DNA from: Gliomastix tumulicola
Taxonomy: Eukaryota; Ascomycota; Sordariomycetes; Hypocreales; Bionectriaceae
Length of the DNA: 64,000 nucleotides
Assembly (NCBI GenBank): GCA_001599755.1
Contig: BCHX01000006.1
Location: forward strand, 2,157,336-2,221,335
Reading direction: 5' to 3'
The notes under the pieces were generated by a model. That model saw only the letters and a program-made list of their open reading frames with translations, was not told the DNA's origin and ran no database searches. Below, piece by piece: positions 30,897 through 41,858 of this stretch. The translations under genes were made by a program, and so were the position numbers. Within the stretch, counting starts at the first letter, position 1; the number at the start of each line of letters is the position of its first letter.

Positions 30897-32055
30897 ATGC
30901 CAATGAGCCTCGTGGCCATGTCTGAGCAGGACGGTGCATGCAGAGTTCCAGCCGTCTCCAACGGCCCATGGAACCCTCAGCGCAGGTATGCGACATTGAT
31001 TGTGCCGACGAAGTCCGGAAGCCAAACTGACCTTTCTGCAGCTCCTTCGTTGATCCATTCAACAATAGCTATGAGAACGGGTTTTACACTGTCTCGAGGT
31101 AAGCCGACCCTCGCATTGCCTCCTGGATGTCATTGGACTAACAAGGATTTTTAGCCCGACTTCGAACTTTCCAGTTCCCACGTACAAGTCGAGGCCTGTG
31201 CCTCCGATTGGTGGCAACATCCCTCTCGCAGATCCCGCCTTTGCAAATCCCACCTCCTTCAACTCGCGCCCACCATCCAGCGTCTTCCCTGGCCCATCCA
31301 CGACCAACAACTATGGTTCCTACCAGAATGGAGGATCTCAGGGCTGGGACATGCCGGGCCGATACTCGCCCACCGACTCTGTGGATGACATTCTGGCCTC
31401 GCCCAATCTTTCCGACTATTCTCTCGAGAATGGATCGAAGCCCAGCAGTGGTAACGGCAAAGCTAAAAATGGTGGTGGCAAGAATCGACCTCAACGCAAG
31501 CCATCGAACCGCGACGAATTCGATGGCCCCCACCAGTTCCTTGCACGACCTCCTGCGAACGTCATCGCCATGCAGGAGAGGGAGCTTCCTCATCTTCCCA
31601 CCAACCTCCATATTCAGGAGCAGGACCAGGTCTTGAGCAAGGTCAATGACCGCCTGTCCCAGTGCGCTTTTGACTTTGTAGCCAAGTACCAATTCCCTAT
31701 CCCGCTGACGCAGGATATGAGGCCTGTCGAACGTCCTCAGGATAGGGAGTGGACCGAGTGGGTGTATCTTCTGAAGCGCCTTGCTACGAAGCGCAGAATC
31801 CCTGCCAGGGTTCTGTACAACGGTCAAATCAAGCAATTCGTGACCATCCTTGAGAATTCTCTCGAGATGAGGCACGCTGCCAAGCACCAGAGTCGACCGC
31901 TCAAGGATGATCGAAACATCCTCCAACTCATTTCTGCTGGCATCCAGGTCGCCAAGATCCTTAAAGACGCGGCGGCCATGGATTATCTGGACCAGCTATA
32001 CGTTTCCACCGAGAAGCAGATTCAGGAACGCACTTTGTCGCGATTCCGCATGTAA
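30897..32055 (+). CDS. Conserved fungal protein of unknown function
   Basis: Exons 30897..30985, 31042..31098 and 31155..32055. Both introns are 56 nt with GTATGC/GTAAGC donors and CTGCAG/TTTTAG acceptors; all junctions keep frame. The product is 348 aa. The first half is Ser/Asn/Pro/Gly-rich and disordered. The second half (about 180-348) is predominantly alpha-helical, charged and compact-looking, with PQDREWTEWVYLLKRLATKR and a basic end, LSRFRM. It has no signal peptide, membrane segment or zinc site. I do not recognise the family. The folded C-terminus with disordered N-terminus suggests a regulatory or adaptor protein, by inference only. The long upstream region suggests an extended leader. 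Confidence 0.78.
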
Positions 32056-34228
32056 TCTTTGCTACTCAACCAACTAGTCTGTTCACACAGACACCTGCAC
32101 GTTTCGATGGATGCTTTCAAGCATCCATTTTCGTCCATAGCGACACCACGGGAGACAGAAAGGACCAGTCGTTTCAGAAACCCACAACCTTGATGAGATA
32201 CGATAATGATTTCCCCCTTCAACACAACAACACTTGACACTTTTCTTTCTAATTCTGTTTGCCCTGACGCAAAGTTTGCCCAATGTCTCTACTATATTCC
32301 CAAAACATCTATCCAAGTCGGGGGACATCTTCAGGTCACACCAGCTTGGGTATACTATATCCAGTACGAACGCCTCAAATTTTATCCTCTGCTTCTGTTT
32401 CAGTCACAGATATTGGTTGCCAGTCAATTTTATTATCCTTGCGAGTGTCGCCTTGCCTTTCTTTTTGTATGATCCTCTTTCTCCTCCTCGAAGGATACTT
32501 GCTGGTGTTGTGGGCAATTCCAGCTCCAACACGTTGCATATAGGTCGCCATGGTCGATCGAACTGATAATGTGTGATGGTAATGGGTTCAGTATACATTT
32601 TTGTGTTTTAGTATGATTGATTTTGCTTGTTGTCCTCTTATATCTATAGCGGTTGTCCGATTAGGGTGATGGTTCGGCGGTATGGCATGCCATTGTCATG
32701 ATTGGAATACGATGGGAAGCTCCTGCGCATTCGTATTTTACGCCGAGCAGCTTATACCCAACAGACGTGGAAGGGCAGTATTGGAACGATAGAGGTGGAA
32801 ATCATTACTCTACCATGCACATCTGTTTGTTTGTGCCTAAAGACTCCAAGTGACATGTATCTTGAATGAAATGCATCATCTTCACCCACATCACTCGTAC
32901 ATGTCAAAGAAATGGAATGTTTATCCGATTTTAGTCCCGAGAACCACACGAAGTCGGTGGTAACCAGGGTGGAGCGGATGGGTTGTCAAGACCCTGGCTT
33001 CGATCTCCCACTCGAACGATAAAACAAAGATGACTCCCTTGCGCATTGAAGAGTCGCGAGGTGTCGATAGTATGTGGGTTTGGGTGTCTGCCGCGCCGTC
33101 CTTGGGGCGAGGAGGCGGGCTGCAGCTTACGGTCTCTCATCCACCTACCTTCTTTCTCACGACGTTCGGTATACAATCAGCGTTTGTCGCCGGTGGCGCA
33201 TCGTGGATATTGGCACTGGCTCCCTTGTCATAACATAATAAGGAGCATCGTAGAGTCGACATCAATCAAATCATACAGTGCGTGCTGGTGTCGCTCCGAG
33301 CCTGGCTCTTTGGGATGACTCGAGGTGCAGTGTTGGGTGGGAGAAGAAGTCCAGCAATTGGAGCAGGATTTTTCTGGACATGATATGGGTGGGGAGCAGG
33401 AAATATGATCACGTGAGACACACCCGCGTTTTTCAACACACCCCAGCGTCCTCGCCATTTCTTTGTTCTTTTCTCCTTTTTCTTTCCTCACACATTCAAC
33501 CGCACGATTAAATCAACCGTCAGTGACTCGCCAACTTGCTGACGGTCATATTTGCGTGCTAGACTGACGGATTATTTGTCTCTGCTCAAGCTTTCACGAG
33601 TTTGTACGTTCGGCGAGATCAGTGCGCACCTCGTCTCGATGATTCAGTGGAGTTTCCGACATCCAATCGGGTAGTATTGGCTTTCGTGATGTTGGTATGA
33701 CTTGATATGGTCTGAGTTAGGTATTGATGAGTAGGCGCCCTTTACGTTTGATCTGGGTCTGGTAAGGTAGTACCTTAGTCACGCTGTTCAGGTCTCGCTG
33801 ACTGTACCTAATGTGCTTGCGATTTCCCTACCTGCGATGAGAAACTGGGAGAAGGAAGGGACGTGCTACTTCCCCTATTGCTGGATCTGTTACCTACTAG
33901 TACTCCTACCAGCATCTTGCTTTTTACTTAGTATTCACTGGGCGCTGCCGTTCTTCCCAACGATATTCACTGGAGTTGATGGACGAGGATGCCTTGTCTG
34001 CTCGCCGTTCGACATCCCTTGATCACTGCTCTATAAAACTTCATATTCACTTCCGCACCTAGAATTGCCCTACATCAACTAACGCTATATATCTGCCGTG
34101 ATCTCTTTCTACGCCTCCCTGCAATATCGTACTTTCTAGACACGGCTTGGGACTTCCTTCGCTTCGGAACCTTCGTCGACACGCGCAACTCCAACCTTGT
34201 TTTCAAGCTCTCGGCTCTTCTACGCGAC
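32056..34228. other. 2.2-kb gene-free region
   Basis: Holds the 3' flank of the preceding gene and the promoter of the membrane protein at 34229. The left part (32200-32700) is T-rich. Short frames on both strands are not convincing. TATAAA at 34032-34037 is listed separately. Confidence 0.5.
34032..34037 (+). promoter_or_regulatory. TATA box upstream of the single-pass membrane protein gene
   Basis: TATAAA about 192 bp before the ATG at 34229. Confidence 0.45.
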
Positions 34229-34831
34229 ATGCCACAGATCCGACGCTCGCTGGAGGAGCACAGACTGGAGATTGTCTGTCTTGCCCTGATCATCCTCTTC
34301 ATCGTGCTGTTTCTGGGCCTTGTCGTCGCGACTGCCGTCCGCTGGCCGCTCCCCGTTGATATAGAGCATGGGCAACGGAGTAGCAGCAGCCTCGCGGGTG
34401 GCGGATGGAGATCCAACGAGAATGCGACGGCCACGCAGACGCATTATCGGGACAGCAGCGGCGACACAGGCGGGAGTCGACGGACGTCCTTTGCCGACGG
34501 CTTCATGGAGCTCAAGAACGGGCTGGCGCGCAACATTGTCGAGGCGCTGCCGGCCAGGGACCTGATGGCGTGGAATCTCAACGTCGGTGACTCGCTGCGG
34601 AGACTCAGCGCCGACCTGCCGGTGCTCCGGCGGAAGTCGACTCCCGGCGCGGCGTACCGCTCTCGCGAACGCAGAGATCTCGAGGAGGGACCGATGTCAG
34701 CGACGGGGATGGAGGACGCCGCGCCGTCCGGGACGCGGAGGAGATCGGGCAAGGGCGACGCTGCTGGAGAGGGCGCGAGGGCGCGTTTCGATGACTCGCC
34801 GGTCAGACCTGAGGAGTCCCTGCTAGACTAG
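34229..34831 (+). CDS. Single-pass membrane protein, unassigned
   Basis: A 200-aa single-exon protein. Residues 1-13 are charged (RRSLEEHRLE). Residues 14-38 form one strong transmembrane segment (IVCLALIILFIVLFLGLVVATAV). The rest is a hydrophilic, Ser/Arg/Gly/Asp-rich tail without cysteines. There is no cleavable signal peptide motif, so it is a likely signal-anchor protein with a long soluble C-terminal tail. No known family is recognised. Upstream TATA and CT-rich leader are in place. Confidence 0.62.
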   Translation: MPQIRRSLEEHRLEIVCLALIILFIVLFLGLVVATAVRWPLPVDIEHGQRSSSSLAGGGWRSNENATATQTHYRDSSGDTGGSRRTSFADGFMELKNGLARNIVEALPARDLMAWNLNVGDSLRRLSADLPVLRRKSTPGAAYRSRERRDLEEGPMSATGMEDAAPSGTRRRSGKGDAAGEGARARFDDSPVRPEESLLD

Positions 34832-35150
34832 GTTATGCGGCACATGAGGAGAAGGGAATGGGGAGGGGACAAATGAAAACCTCGTTTCGTTGTTGTACAA
34901 GATATACGTCTATTGAGTTCCCTTGCCAATTCATCCAATGACACCAGCTGGCGATTCCTCGCCTTCTAGTGAATTCCCACACACACACACACACAGAGCG
35001 CCCTGTTCTAGTTGTCATCGTCGCTGCTGCCCTCCTTCGTCCCTATCGTCGACTGTCGGGGGCGATGACCCAATCGCACAGGGTGTGTACATATCCTTCT
35101 CGTTTGTTTCTCGCTCAGCCGACTCGTGCTCGATTCCGTTTTCGCTGCAC
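34832..35150. other. Convergent intergenic region with AC microsatellite
   Basis: A 319-bp region between the membrane protein stop and the MIC10 stop, with an (AC)n run at about 34979-34995. No gene is seen. Confidence 0.55.
34979..34995 (+). repeat. (AC)n microsatellite
   Basis: About eight dinucleotide units within the 3' intergenic region. Confidence 0.85.
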
Positions 35151-35494
35151 TTAGGCAGTCTGCTTCTTGAGGTCCCTGGCGGCCTGCTTCAGGCTAAAGT
35201 TGCACTCCTCGTACGCCCGGCCGGCACCGAAACCGACGCCGACGAAGGCCGGCCACGCCCTGCGCTTGAATAATAGGACGGAGAAGACGACGCCGAAGCC
35301 GAGGCCGAGGGTGGACTTGACGAGGAGGTTGGAGAGGCAGCGATCCCACTGTTTGTTTGTTTCAATCCATCCAATTAGCCACGTAGAGTCGAGGTGGGAG
35401 TCGTTGTTCGGTCCTTTACCTTCTCGTTGAGGAGGGCCTCGCTCACAGGCCGGGAAATGGCGCTGGGCTGGCGAGTGACGGCGGTCTCAGCCAT
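35151..35494 (-). CDS. MIC10: MICOS complex subunit Mic10
   Basis: Exons 35494..35420 and 35348..35151. The 71-nt intron starts GTAAAG and ends AACAG; phase is 0. The product is 90 aa. Residues 1-25 form a Ser/Ala-containing N-terminus. The core begins WDRCLSNLLVKSTLGLGFGVV, with two hydrophobic hairpin segments. These carry the glycine motifs GLGFG (about 40-44) and GVGFGAG (about 63-69) separated by KRRAWP, which is diagnostic for Mic10. In the family it oligomerises in the inner mitochondrial membrane and bends it at crista junctions. The gene is too small and spliced to be a long open frame. It is head-to-head with URB2. Confidence 0.93.
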
Positions 35495-35919
35495 TGTGTG
35501 TGGTAGCCGCCTGCAGGAGTGTCAATTGTCTGTCCCAGCTGTCGACGGGGGAGGTGACCAACGTGTGCGATGCGAGATGGAGCGGAGGAGGGGGGGATGT
35601 TCGAGCTTGCAGTCGGCGAGGGTCGTCGGGCGTGGTTTGCTTTAGGGCGTTCGGGTGTTTGAGCTGAGCTATCACGAGGATCCTCCGGCCGACTGGCTGT
35701 TGCGCATTCCCGAAGGCGGTGAGGAGCTGGTCGCCCGATTGGGAATTGGAGGCGGCAGAATTTTTTGCTCTGGTGAGGGAACCCACTTTATTTTTCCTGG
35801 GCTGGGACGAAGTCCATCTCATGGGAACTCATGCGCCTTCTTTATTTTCATGACTAGACGAATCTTTTCTGCATGAAATTGGTCCATAATATTCTATCTG
35901 CTGAAGGCTGAAGGTCATC
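35495..35919. promoter_or_regulatory. Shared divergent promoter MIC10/URB2
   Basis: 425 bp between the two start codons, with no clear TATA. It must contain both leaders and promoters. Confidence 0.45.
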
Positions 35920-38900
35920 ATGGTGAGTACATTCGATTGAACTTCAAAGGCGTGGTTGGCAGTTGCTTACAATCCGCAGGGCAACGCTGACCTGATCAAG
36001 ACCGTCAGAGGTCTTGACCAGGAGGGTGTTGGTGAGAATGGGGAGAATCTAGAGCTCCTCTGGAGGAACCTGACGGCCTCGGCGGATAGCTCCTTTCACG
36101 CTACCGAAGAGAGCAGCCTGAGATGGCTTTTGAAGTCCATGAATGGCTCATCAGAGGGGGCTGAGACGTTGCGGAGGTCCCCTCTCGCTTGGAACATCTT
36201 GGGTTTTGTGTTCAGGAGGATACCGCTATTCAGTCTGGCCAAATCGCTTGCCGACCGGCGATTCATCACCGTGGCCCAGCAGGCCCTGAAGGAGGTTTCA
36301 AATCCAGATTCAAGTCGGCCGAAGCAGGCCTTGACGAAGCGGAAAGTGTCGCCTTCGACAACCCACGGACTGAACGACTTCAAGACGCCCGAAGGATGCG
36401 TAGCCAGCGGTCGGGCAATACTCGGTGCTCTGCGTGTCCTGTTGAACCGACTAGAGGACTCAACGGCTTCGGCACATCACCGAATCGGTGCTGAACACCT
36501 CCGATCTCTTTTCTCCCTGTCGGCGGCAGAAGCAAGCTCCCTAGTATCACCGGTATTGACACTGTGCGGTTTCTCCGTTCAGGACATCCTGTCTGAGGAA
36601 AGCGAGGGGTGCGATGCTTGGGTCTCAGTTGCTGCGGATTTGTGGGCGCTCCATCTTCAAAGCAGCGAGGATGTCGCCGAGTTTGCGAATCACCTTTTCG
36701 GTCCTGCTGCTGCAATCCTGAATGCGATACAGGTCGACACTGTTGGCGGCGATGAACAGACTACAGAGCCTCTCATTAGAAAGTGGCGTGAAGACTTGGA
36801 GCAGTTTGTGCTTCGGAATTTCATCTTGCCAGCGAGGTTGGCATTCCTCAGTCGTCAAGAATCCGAGCCTACCAGCCTAGCTCTGAAGGCTACGACACAG
36901 GACCTTGGAATCTCAGCCCTAGCTCTCTTCTCATTCTCCTGCCTAGCAGTGGAACAGTTGGCTGAATCCGGTGTACGGAAGGGAAACGCAGAATGGATGC
37001 AGAAAATCTTCCAGCAGTGCGATTCTTCCCTGCATGAACGAAGCGACGGCGCACAAATAATGCTGAGTATCCTTCAGCAGGCCAGGGAGAGGTCGATGCC
37101 CCTCAAGGTCGAAGACTTACGGTTGGCTTGCCGACGTTACGCCTTGAAGGACGGGGTCACAGATTGGCCCATGGTCGCTCATATCGCGCAGTGTGACCCG
37201 GACGTCTTCCAGATCGCTGATGATGGACAAAAGCTCCTTGACGAAGTCTGTCAAAGAACACTTGATGAGGATCTCTCAGAGTCTGATATTGCTGCGGTAG
37301 CGGAGGTCATCGATGCTGTCATTCGAGGCTTCCGTACAGCCCGAGCGTTCCCTCCGTTCTTGAAACTCTGGTTTCAGCAACTAAGCAAGCAGGAACAGAG
37401 CAAATCAAAACAGCACTCGCCATGGTACAGCATCGGCAGGGAGGGAAAGCTGGCAGCCTTTGACTTCTCGTCAATCGAAGGAAGCATGTCTCCTCAACAG
37501 CTTCTGGATGTGATTTCATGGGTGGAAGAGCAGGAGGCCTCCCCGAAGGCCCTCTGTCTCTGGCTCAGCGTTGTATCACAGGGTGTCGTCAGCGAGAATT
37601 TCAAGGACATAGTTGGAGGACGCCTCTTGAAACTTGCTATGAGCGTCAAGAAGACCTCTTCCGAGCTGACCGCGTTGAAGTGGCGGGTTGTGTCGCGGGT
37701 CGTCGCATGGGTTGATGCCACACAGCGGACTGAGACCTGGAACGAGATTCAAAAGGATCTCAAAAAAATCCTCAAGAAATCGCCGATAGAATCGGCGGAA
37801 ACGTATGAGGCTTTCAAGTGTTCTTGCCGCCTCTGGGTAGCCATGAGCCCGGACGATGCTCAGGCTGACGAAGTGGCCGGCCTTGTAGAAGCATTTACTA
37901 CACGACTGGCGACTGAGGTTGCTTCGTACACTGGCAAGTGGAAAGAGGAAAACGTGGAAGCTTTCGGCCCGGACACAGAAGCGGAGCTTCGTGCCGACAG
38001 AGCGATTCAGCAATACATCAATTGGTACCTTCGAGGTTCGAGTCGGCTGAACTATCTCTACTACAAGAAGCATGGCTCATTATTACCAACCCTGCAACAC
38101 CTCATCACGACAACTAGTTCTGATGCTTCAAGCCATGAACATGTGTGGCGAAGCCTCTTGGAAAATGAGCACAATGCCAACCATGTCCAATTAGCGTCTC
38201 AGTTGATTGATCGTGCAGTTGACGGACTAAGACGATCAAGAGAGGAGAAGACGTTGCTTAAGGAGTCTGGCCTTGTGTGGCTCCAGCTATTGTCAAGCCT
38301 TCCACCTGACTTGATAAGCCGTAACCAACGGGAGGCTATTGTCGCTGTTCTAATGGAAGCATCAGATGCCAAGGCTAGCTTTCGCAACGCTTCACCGGAG
38401 AATCTGAAGATCGTCTTGGGCCTTGTCACGAAGCTGATGGCACGGCCGACATTCTATAAGGACATGGCTTTCCAGCATCTAGTAGATGCTGCTGACTCGG
38501 CTTCAAGCATCTTCACTGCGACGGACCTTGGCATCGAAGCCCTGTTAGAGATAGACGGACGATACTCTGACTTCGCCTCTGCCATCATCAAGCAGATGGC
38601 TGACGACACAGAGAGGAGCAATGACTACTTTGCTGACGGTCAGGGTTTCGTTTCCCAAACCGAGGCGGCCGCTAAGGATGCGTCTTTCGCGCCTCTGCGT
38701 CTGACCCTGCTGAAGACAATAGTCACAGGGCTTTCTGGGTCATCAAACTGTTTAAAGAACCCGTCATTGATGTCACTGTTGGAAGCGAGCCGGGTAACTC
38801 TGGGGAGATGTGTCACTGCGGTTTTCGAGAGTTGGACCGGGGACAAGAAGCTGTTCACCAAGCCCAGCCATGAGGCTGACCTGAGGCTGCTCGCAGCCAT

Positions 38901-40093
38901 GGATGGCTCTCTGGCAGGCGGCCATGTTCCTATCAGCGTAGGAAGTAAGACATCTGCTCTCCAAAAACTAGCGACCAGAAGCCAGGAAGCTATGGAGCAG
39001 GGCGATTTGCGAGGGTGGAAGCTACAGACGTTCCTCCGAAGGCATCTGTCGGCAGAATCCCAGGGTGTGGCTCCCACATCTTTCCCAAGCCTTGAGTCAC
39101 TTCCTCCTAAGATTCGAGAGTCTCTTCTCAGGGACTATGTCGAATCAGTAGTTGAGGGCATGGATTCAGACACCAAGCTGCAGTATCTTCAGGCACTAAT
39201 TGCCAAATACGTTGACGAGTGTGACACCGACGGTCAACTGGTGGCTGTCTATTGTCTCACCGACCAACTCATAGGTATGTTGCCTCTCTCATGCCCTTTT
39301 GCGTGAGCAATGAGCGTTGAACTGATTGCGTCATACAGATTCTCAGGACGTACGCGCGCACAAGGGCGCATATGACTTGTCATCAGCACATGCTGAGCTG
39401 ACGAGCAATCTGTGCACTGCGAAGACTACTACAAACGCCACCTACATCTGCCGCATTCTGCTCAACCTATCGGAGAAGCTACCAGAAAGGGGGCCGCATG
39501 CTATGAGTCAGTGGAATATTGACTCCCTTCTCGCCTGCGTGTCCGTGGCAGCCTTGGGCCAGGAAGGCCAGTCCACGATACCGTACATATGGCTGTGCAA
39601 GCTTGTGGAGGTGACCATCAAGAAACGGCGGCTCCGTCTCGAGGATCATTACCACATCCTTCTGAATGCGATCCAGTCCCTCTTACGAAATCTCGTCATC
39701 GAGCAAAGGACAGCTAATAGCGCAGACGGGCTCTCGCAGGAATCGAAAGCGCACGCTTTCTCGCGGCTCATCACGCTCATCTGCGAACCTACCGCTGGCG
39801 CGGTCGCGCGCTCGCAGCAGAACAGCACCCTTGACTCAGCGGTTGATGCGGCCAAGAGGACTGCTGGACGGCATATGTACTTGGTCCTCATGCAGTATGT
39901 CAAGCTTCAGCTCGAGACGGATGTGTCGCGTGGCCTACGTGAGGCTCTGGAGCCGGCGATGAACTCCATCTTTGATATCACGCCACCGGAAGGCAGGAAA
40001 CTGCTGAACGATGCCATGGACGGCAGTGGGAGAGCAATCTTGCGGGAGATGTTCAAGCGATATACCAGATTCGGCAAATGGACCGGCGTCTGA
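35920..40093 (+). CDS. URB2: Urb2/Npa2-like ribosome biogenesis protein
   Basis: Exons 35920..35922, 35980..39274 and 39339..40093 (introns 57 and 64 nt) give about 1350 aa. The open frame upstream of 35980 starts with TTG. The only good ATG is at 35920, immediately followed by GTGAGT, so the first coding exon would be just the initiator codon. The protein is a long helical-repeat scaffold without catalytic motifs. Its C-terminus (EGRKLLNDAMDGSGRAILRE, then YTRFGKW) matches the Urb2/Npa2 family end. In yeast, Urb2 is nucleolar and needed for early steps of 60S subunit assembly. It shares a promoter region with MIC10 and ends close to KSR1. Confidence 0.83.
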
Positions 40094-40118
40094 TTGTGCT
40101 TCCACTAGATGTATTAGG

Positions 40119-40139
40119 ATATATATATATATATATATA
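40119..40139 (+). repeat. (AT)n microsatellite between convergent stops
   Basis: About ten AT units in the 61-bp gap between the URB2 and KSR1 stop codons. Confidence 0.9.
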
Positions 40140-40154
40140 CCCTATCAAAATGGC

Positions 40155-41315
40155 TTATGATTGCTTTTTCCACGTTGCTGGGTGTCCATGCTTTTTCCCG
40201 TATCCCCTTGTCTTGCCTAGCATATCCAGGTGCACGATTGGCCAGATGAATACGGCGATGAACGCTGCCATGAACGTATCGACGAGCCAGTTGTTCCTCA
40301 ACGATCCCCCAAGAGCACCCCATTTCATAAGCGACCCCAGCCAGTTCACCGTGACCATGTACTGCCCGCTCTCCAAGCCGGCAATGGCCTGCCGCGCCAC
40401 CTCCCCCGGCGTCTGCTGCGGGTCGGCCTCCTCGAGCAGCTTCGTGATCTCGGGCTTGGTGGTCATCTCGCGGTCGAAGCCCGGCGACAGGATGGTCCCC
40501 GGCACGACGAGGTGCACCTTGACGTTCTGCGGGTACAGCTGGACCTCGTGCGACAGCGTGTCCGCGAGCGCGCGCATCGCCGCCTTGGACGGGCTGTACG
40601 ACGCGTAGCCCGTGATGGGGAAGAAGACGATCACGCTCGCCGTCATGATCAGGTGCCGCGGCCGCTGCCGGTCCACGGGCGCGTCGGGCGCCAGCCACTC
40701 CCGCAGGATCGCGTGCGCCATCTCGGCTGTGCCGAAGAAGTTGATGTCCATCGTCCGGCGCATCGACGCCATCTCCATGTCGAGGAAGAGCTCCGGCGTG
40801 GACATGCCCGCGGCGCACCACACGATATCGGGCGGGTGGCCGTTGTTCCACTTCGTGGCCTCGGCGACGATGGGGCCGGCGTACGAGTCCTGCGAGACGT
40901 CGGCGGAGATGTAGTGGAAGCGCTGCTTGCTGGGGTCTTTGGCGGCGGCCTGCGAGGGGTTGGTTGGTTAGGCTGCGGGCTTCTTGGAGGGAGGGGAGGA
41001 AGACGGGACCTTGATTATTTGGAGGGCCTTCTCGAGCTTGTCTACGCTGCGGGAGACGAGGATGAGGTTCGCGCCCTTGGCTGAGAGCTGTGTCGCTGCC
41101 GACAGGCCCATGCCCTCGGAGCCGCCTGTCATGAGGACCGTCTAGAGAGCTGGTCAGTCGTCCTGTCCATCGTTGCGGAAGCTGTTCGCTGGGTATCTGA
41201 CCTTGCCGTCTACCGGCATGCTGTTTCCGCTGAAGAAACCCATTGTAGAAATGATGAGGGCGCCAGAGATGATGCTGAGCGCAATCAACGCGATCGTATA
41301 CGGCGAGAGGTCCAT
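40155..41315 (-). CDS. KSR1: 3-ketodihydrosphingosine reductase
   Basis: Exons 41315..41202, 41141..41010 and 40949..40155 (two 60-nt introns, phase 0) give 346 aa. It is a short-chain dehydrogenase that reduces 3-ketosphinganine with NADPH in ER sphingolipid synthesis (yeast Tsc10). An N-terminal membrane anchor (about 6-28) precedes the nucleotide-binding motif TGGSEGMG (43-50). The catalytic Ser187 and Tyr200-x3-Lys204 (YSPSK) follow. Hydrophobic C-terminal segments (WLVDTFMAAFIAVFIWPIVHL) match ER-associated KDSR enzymes and exclude most soluble SDRs. Both introns have weak donors (GTCAGA, GTCCCG), but the frame across them is unbroken. It converges on URB2. Confidence 0.9.
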
Positions 41316-41858
41316 GTAGTCGTTGTATTGGGTGCTTTGGTATATGGCGGTGTTGGACGACTAGGATCACGGAAAGACGGCACTGGTCTGACAGGATGGA
41401 GATTTGGGCATGGGAGCTGATGACCCTATGCTGATTCGTGACCGGGGTGCTGGAAAGGAAGAACCACGGGTATGCGATGCATCAATTGGCCCGTATTTCG
41501 TGATGGAATGAGGTTGTCAAGCTCTGGCTGTTGCAACTTTTCTCCAGGTTGAAGGTCGATGGTACAGTGTGGATTAGCGTAAAGCAACGCTATAAACGCG
41601 CTAATTGGAAGCTTGAGGCGCGTCTGGACACTGTGCGACAGGAGCTATCACCAGCTCAGCTCAGTAGTCTGCAGCCCATCAGTTTCACACCTCCACTAAT
41701 AATATCAATCACCATCAACCATTGTCTTCTTTGTTGAAGCTTGGATACGTCACCCGCGGAATCAAGACAACGGCATCATATGAAATTTCTTCGCTGAGGA
41801 ACAGACATTTTGGATTCACCATGCCTCTACATCATCGTAGAGCCAGTCTGCCATAGCC
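41316..41858. other. Divergent region KSR1/NRDE-2
   Basis: 543 bp between start codons, holding both promoters. It ends with an 11-codon upstream frame right before the NRDE-2 start (listed separately). Confidence 0.45.
41821..41856 (+). promoter_or_regulatory. Upstream ORF in the NRDE-2 leader
   Basis: ATG at 41821 in good context (TTCACCATG), 11 codons, stop TAG at 41854-41856. Only two bases separate its stop from the main ATG at 41859. If the transcript starts upstream, initiation at the main ATG would need leaky scanning or reinitiation. Confidence 0.5.
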
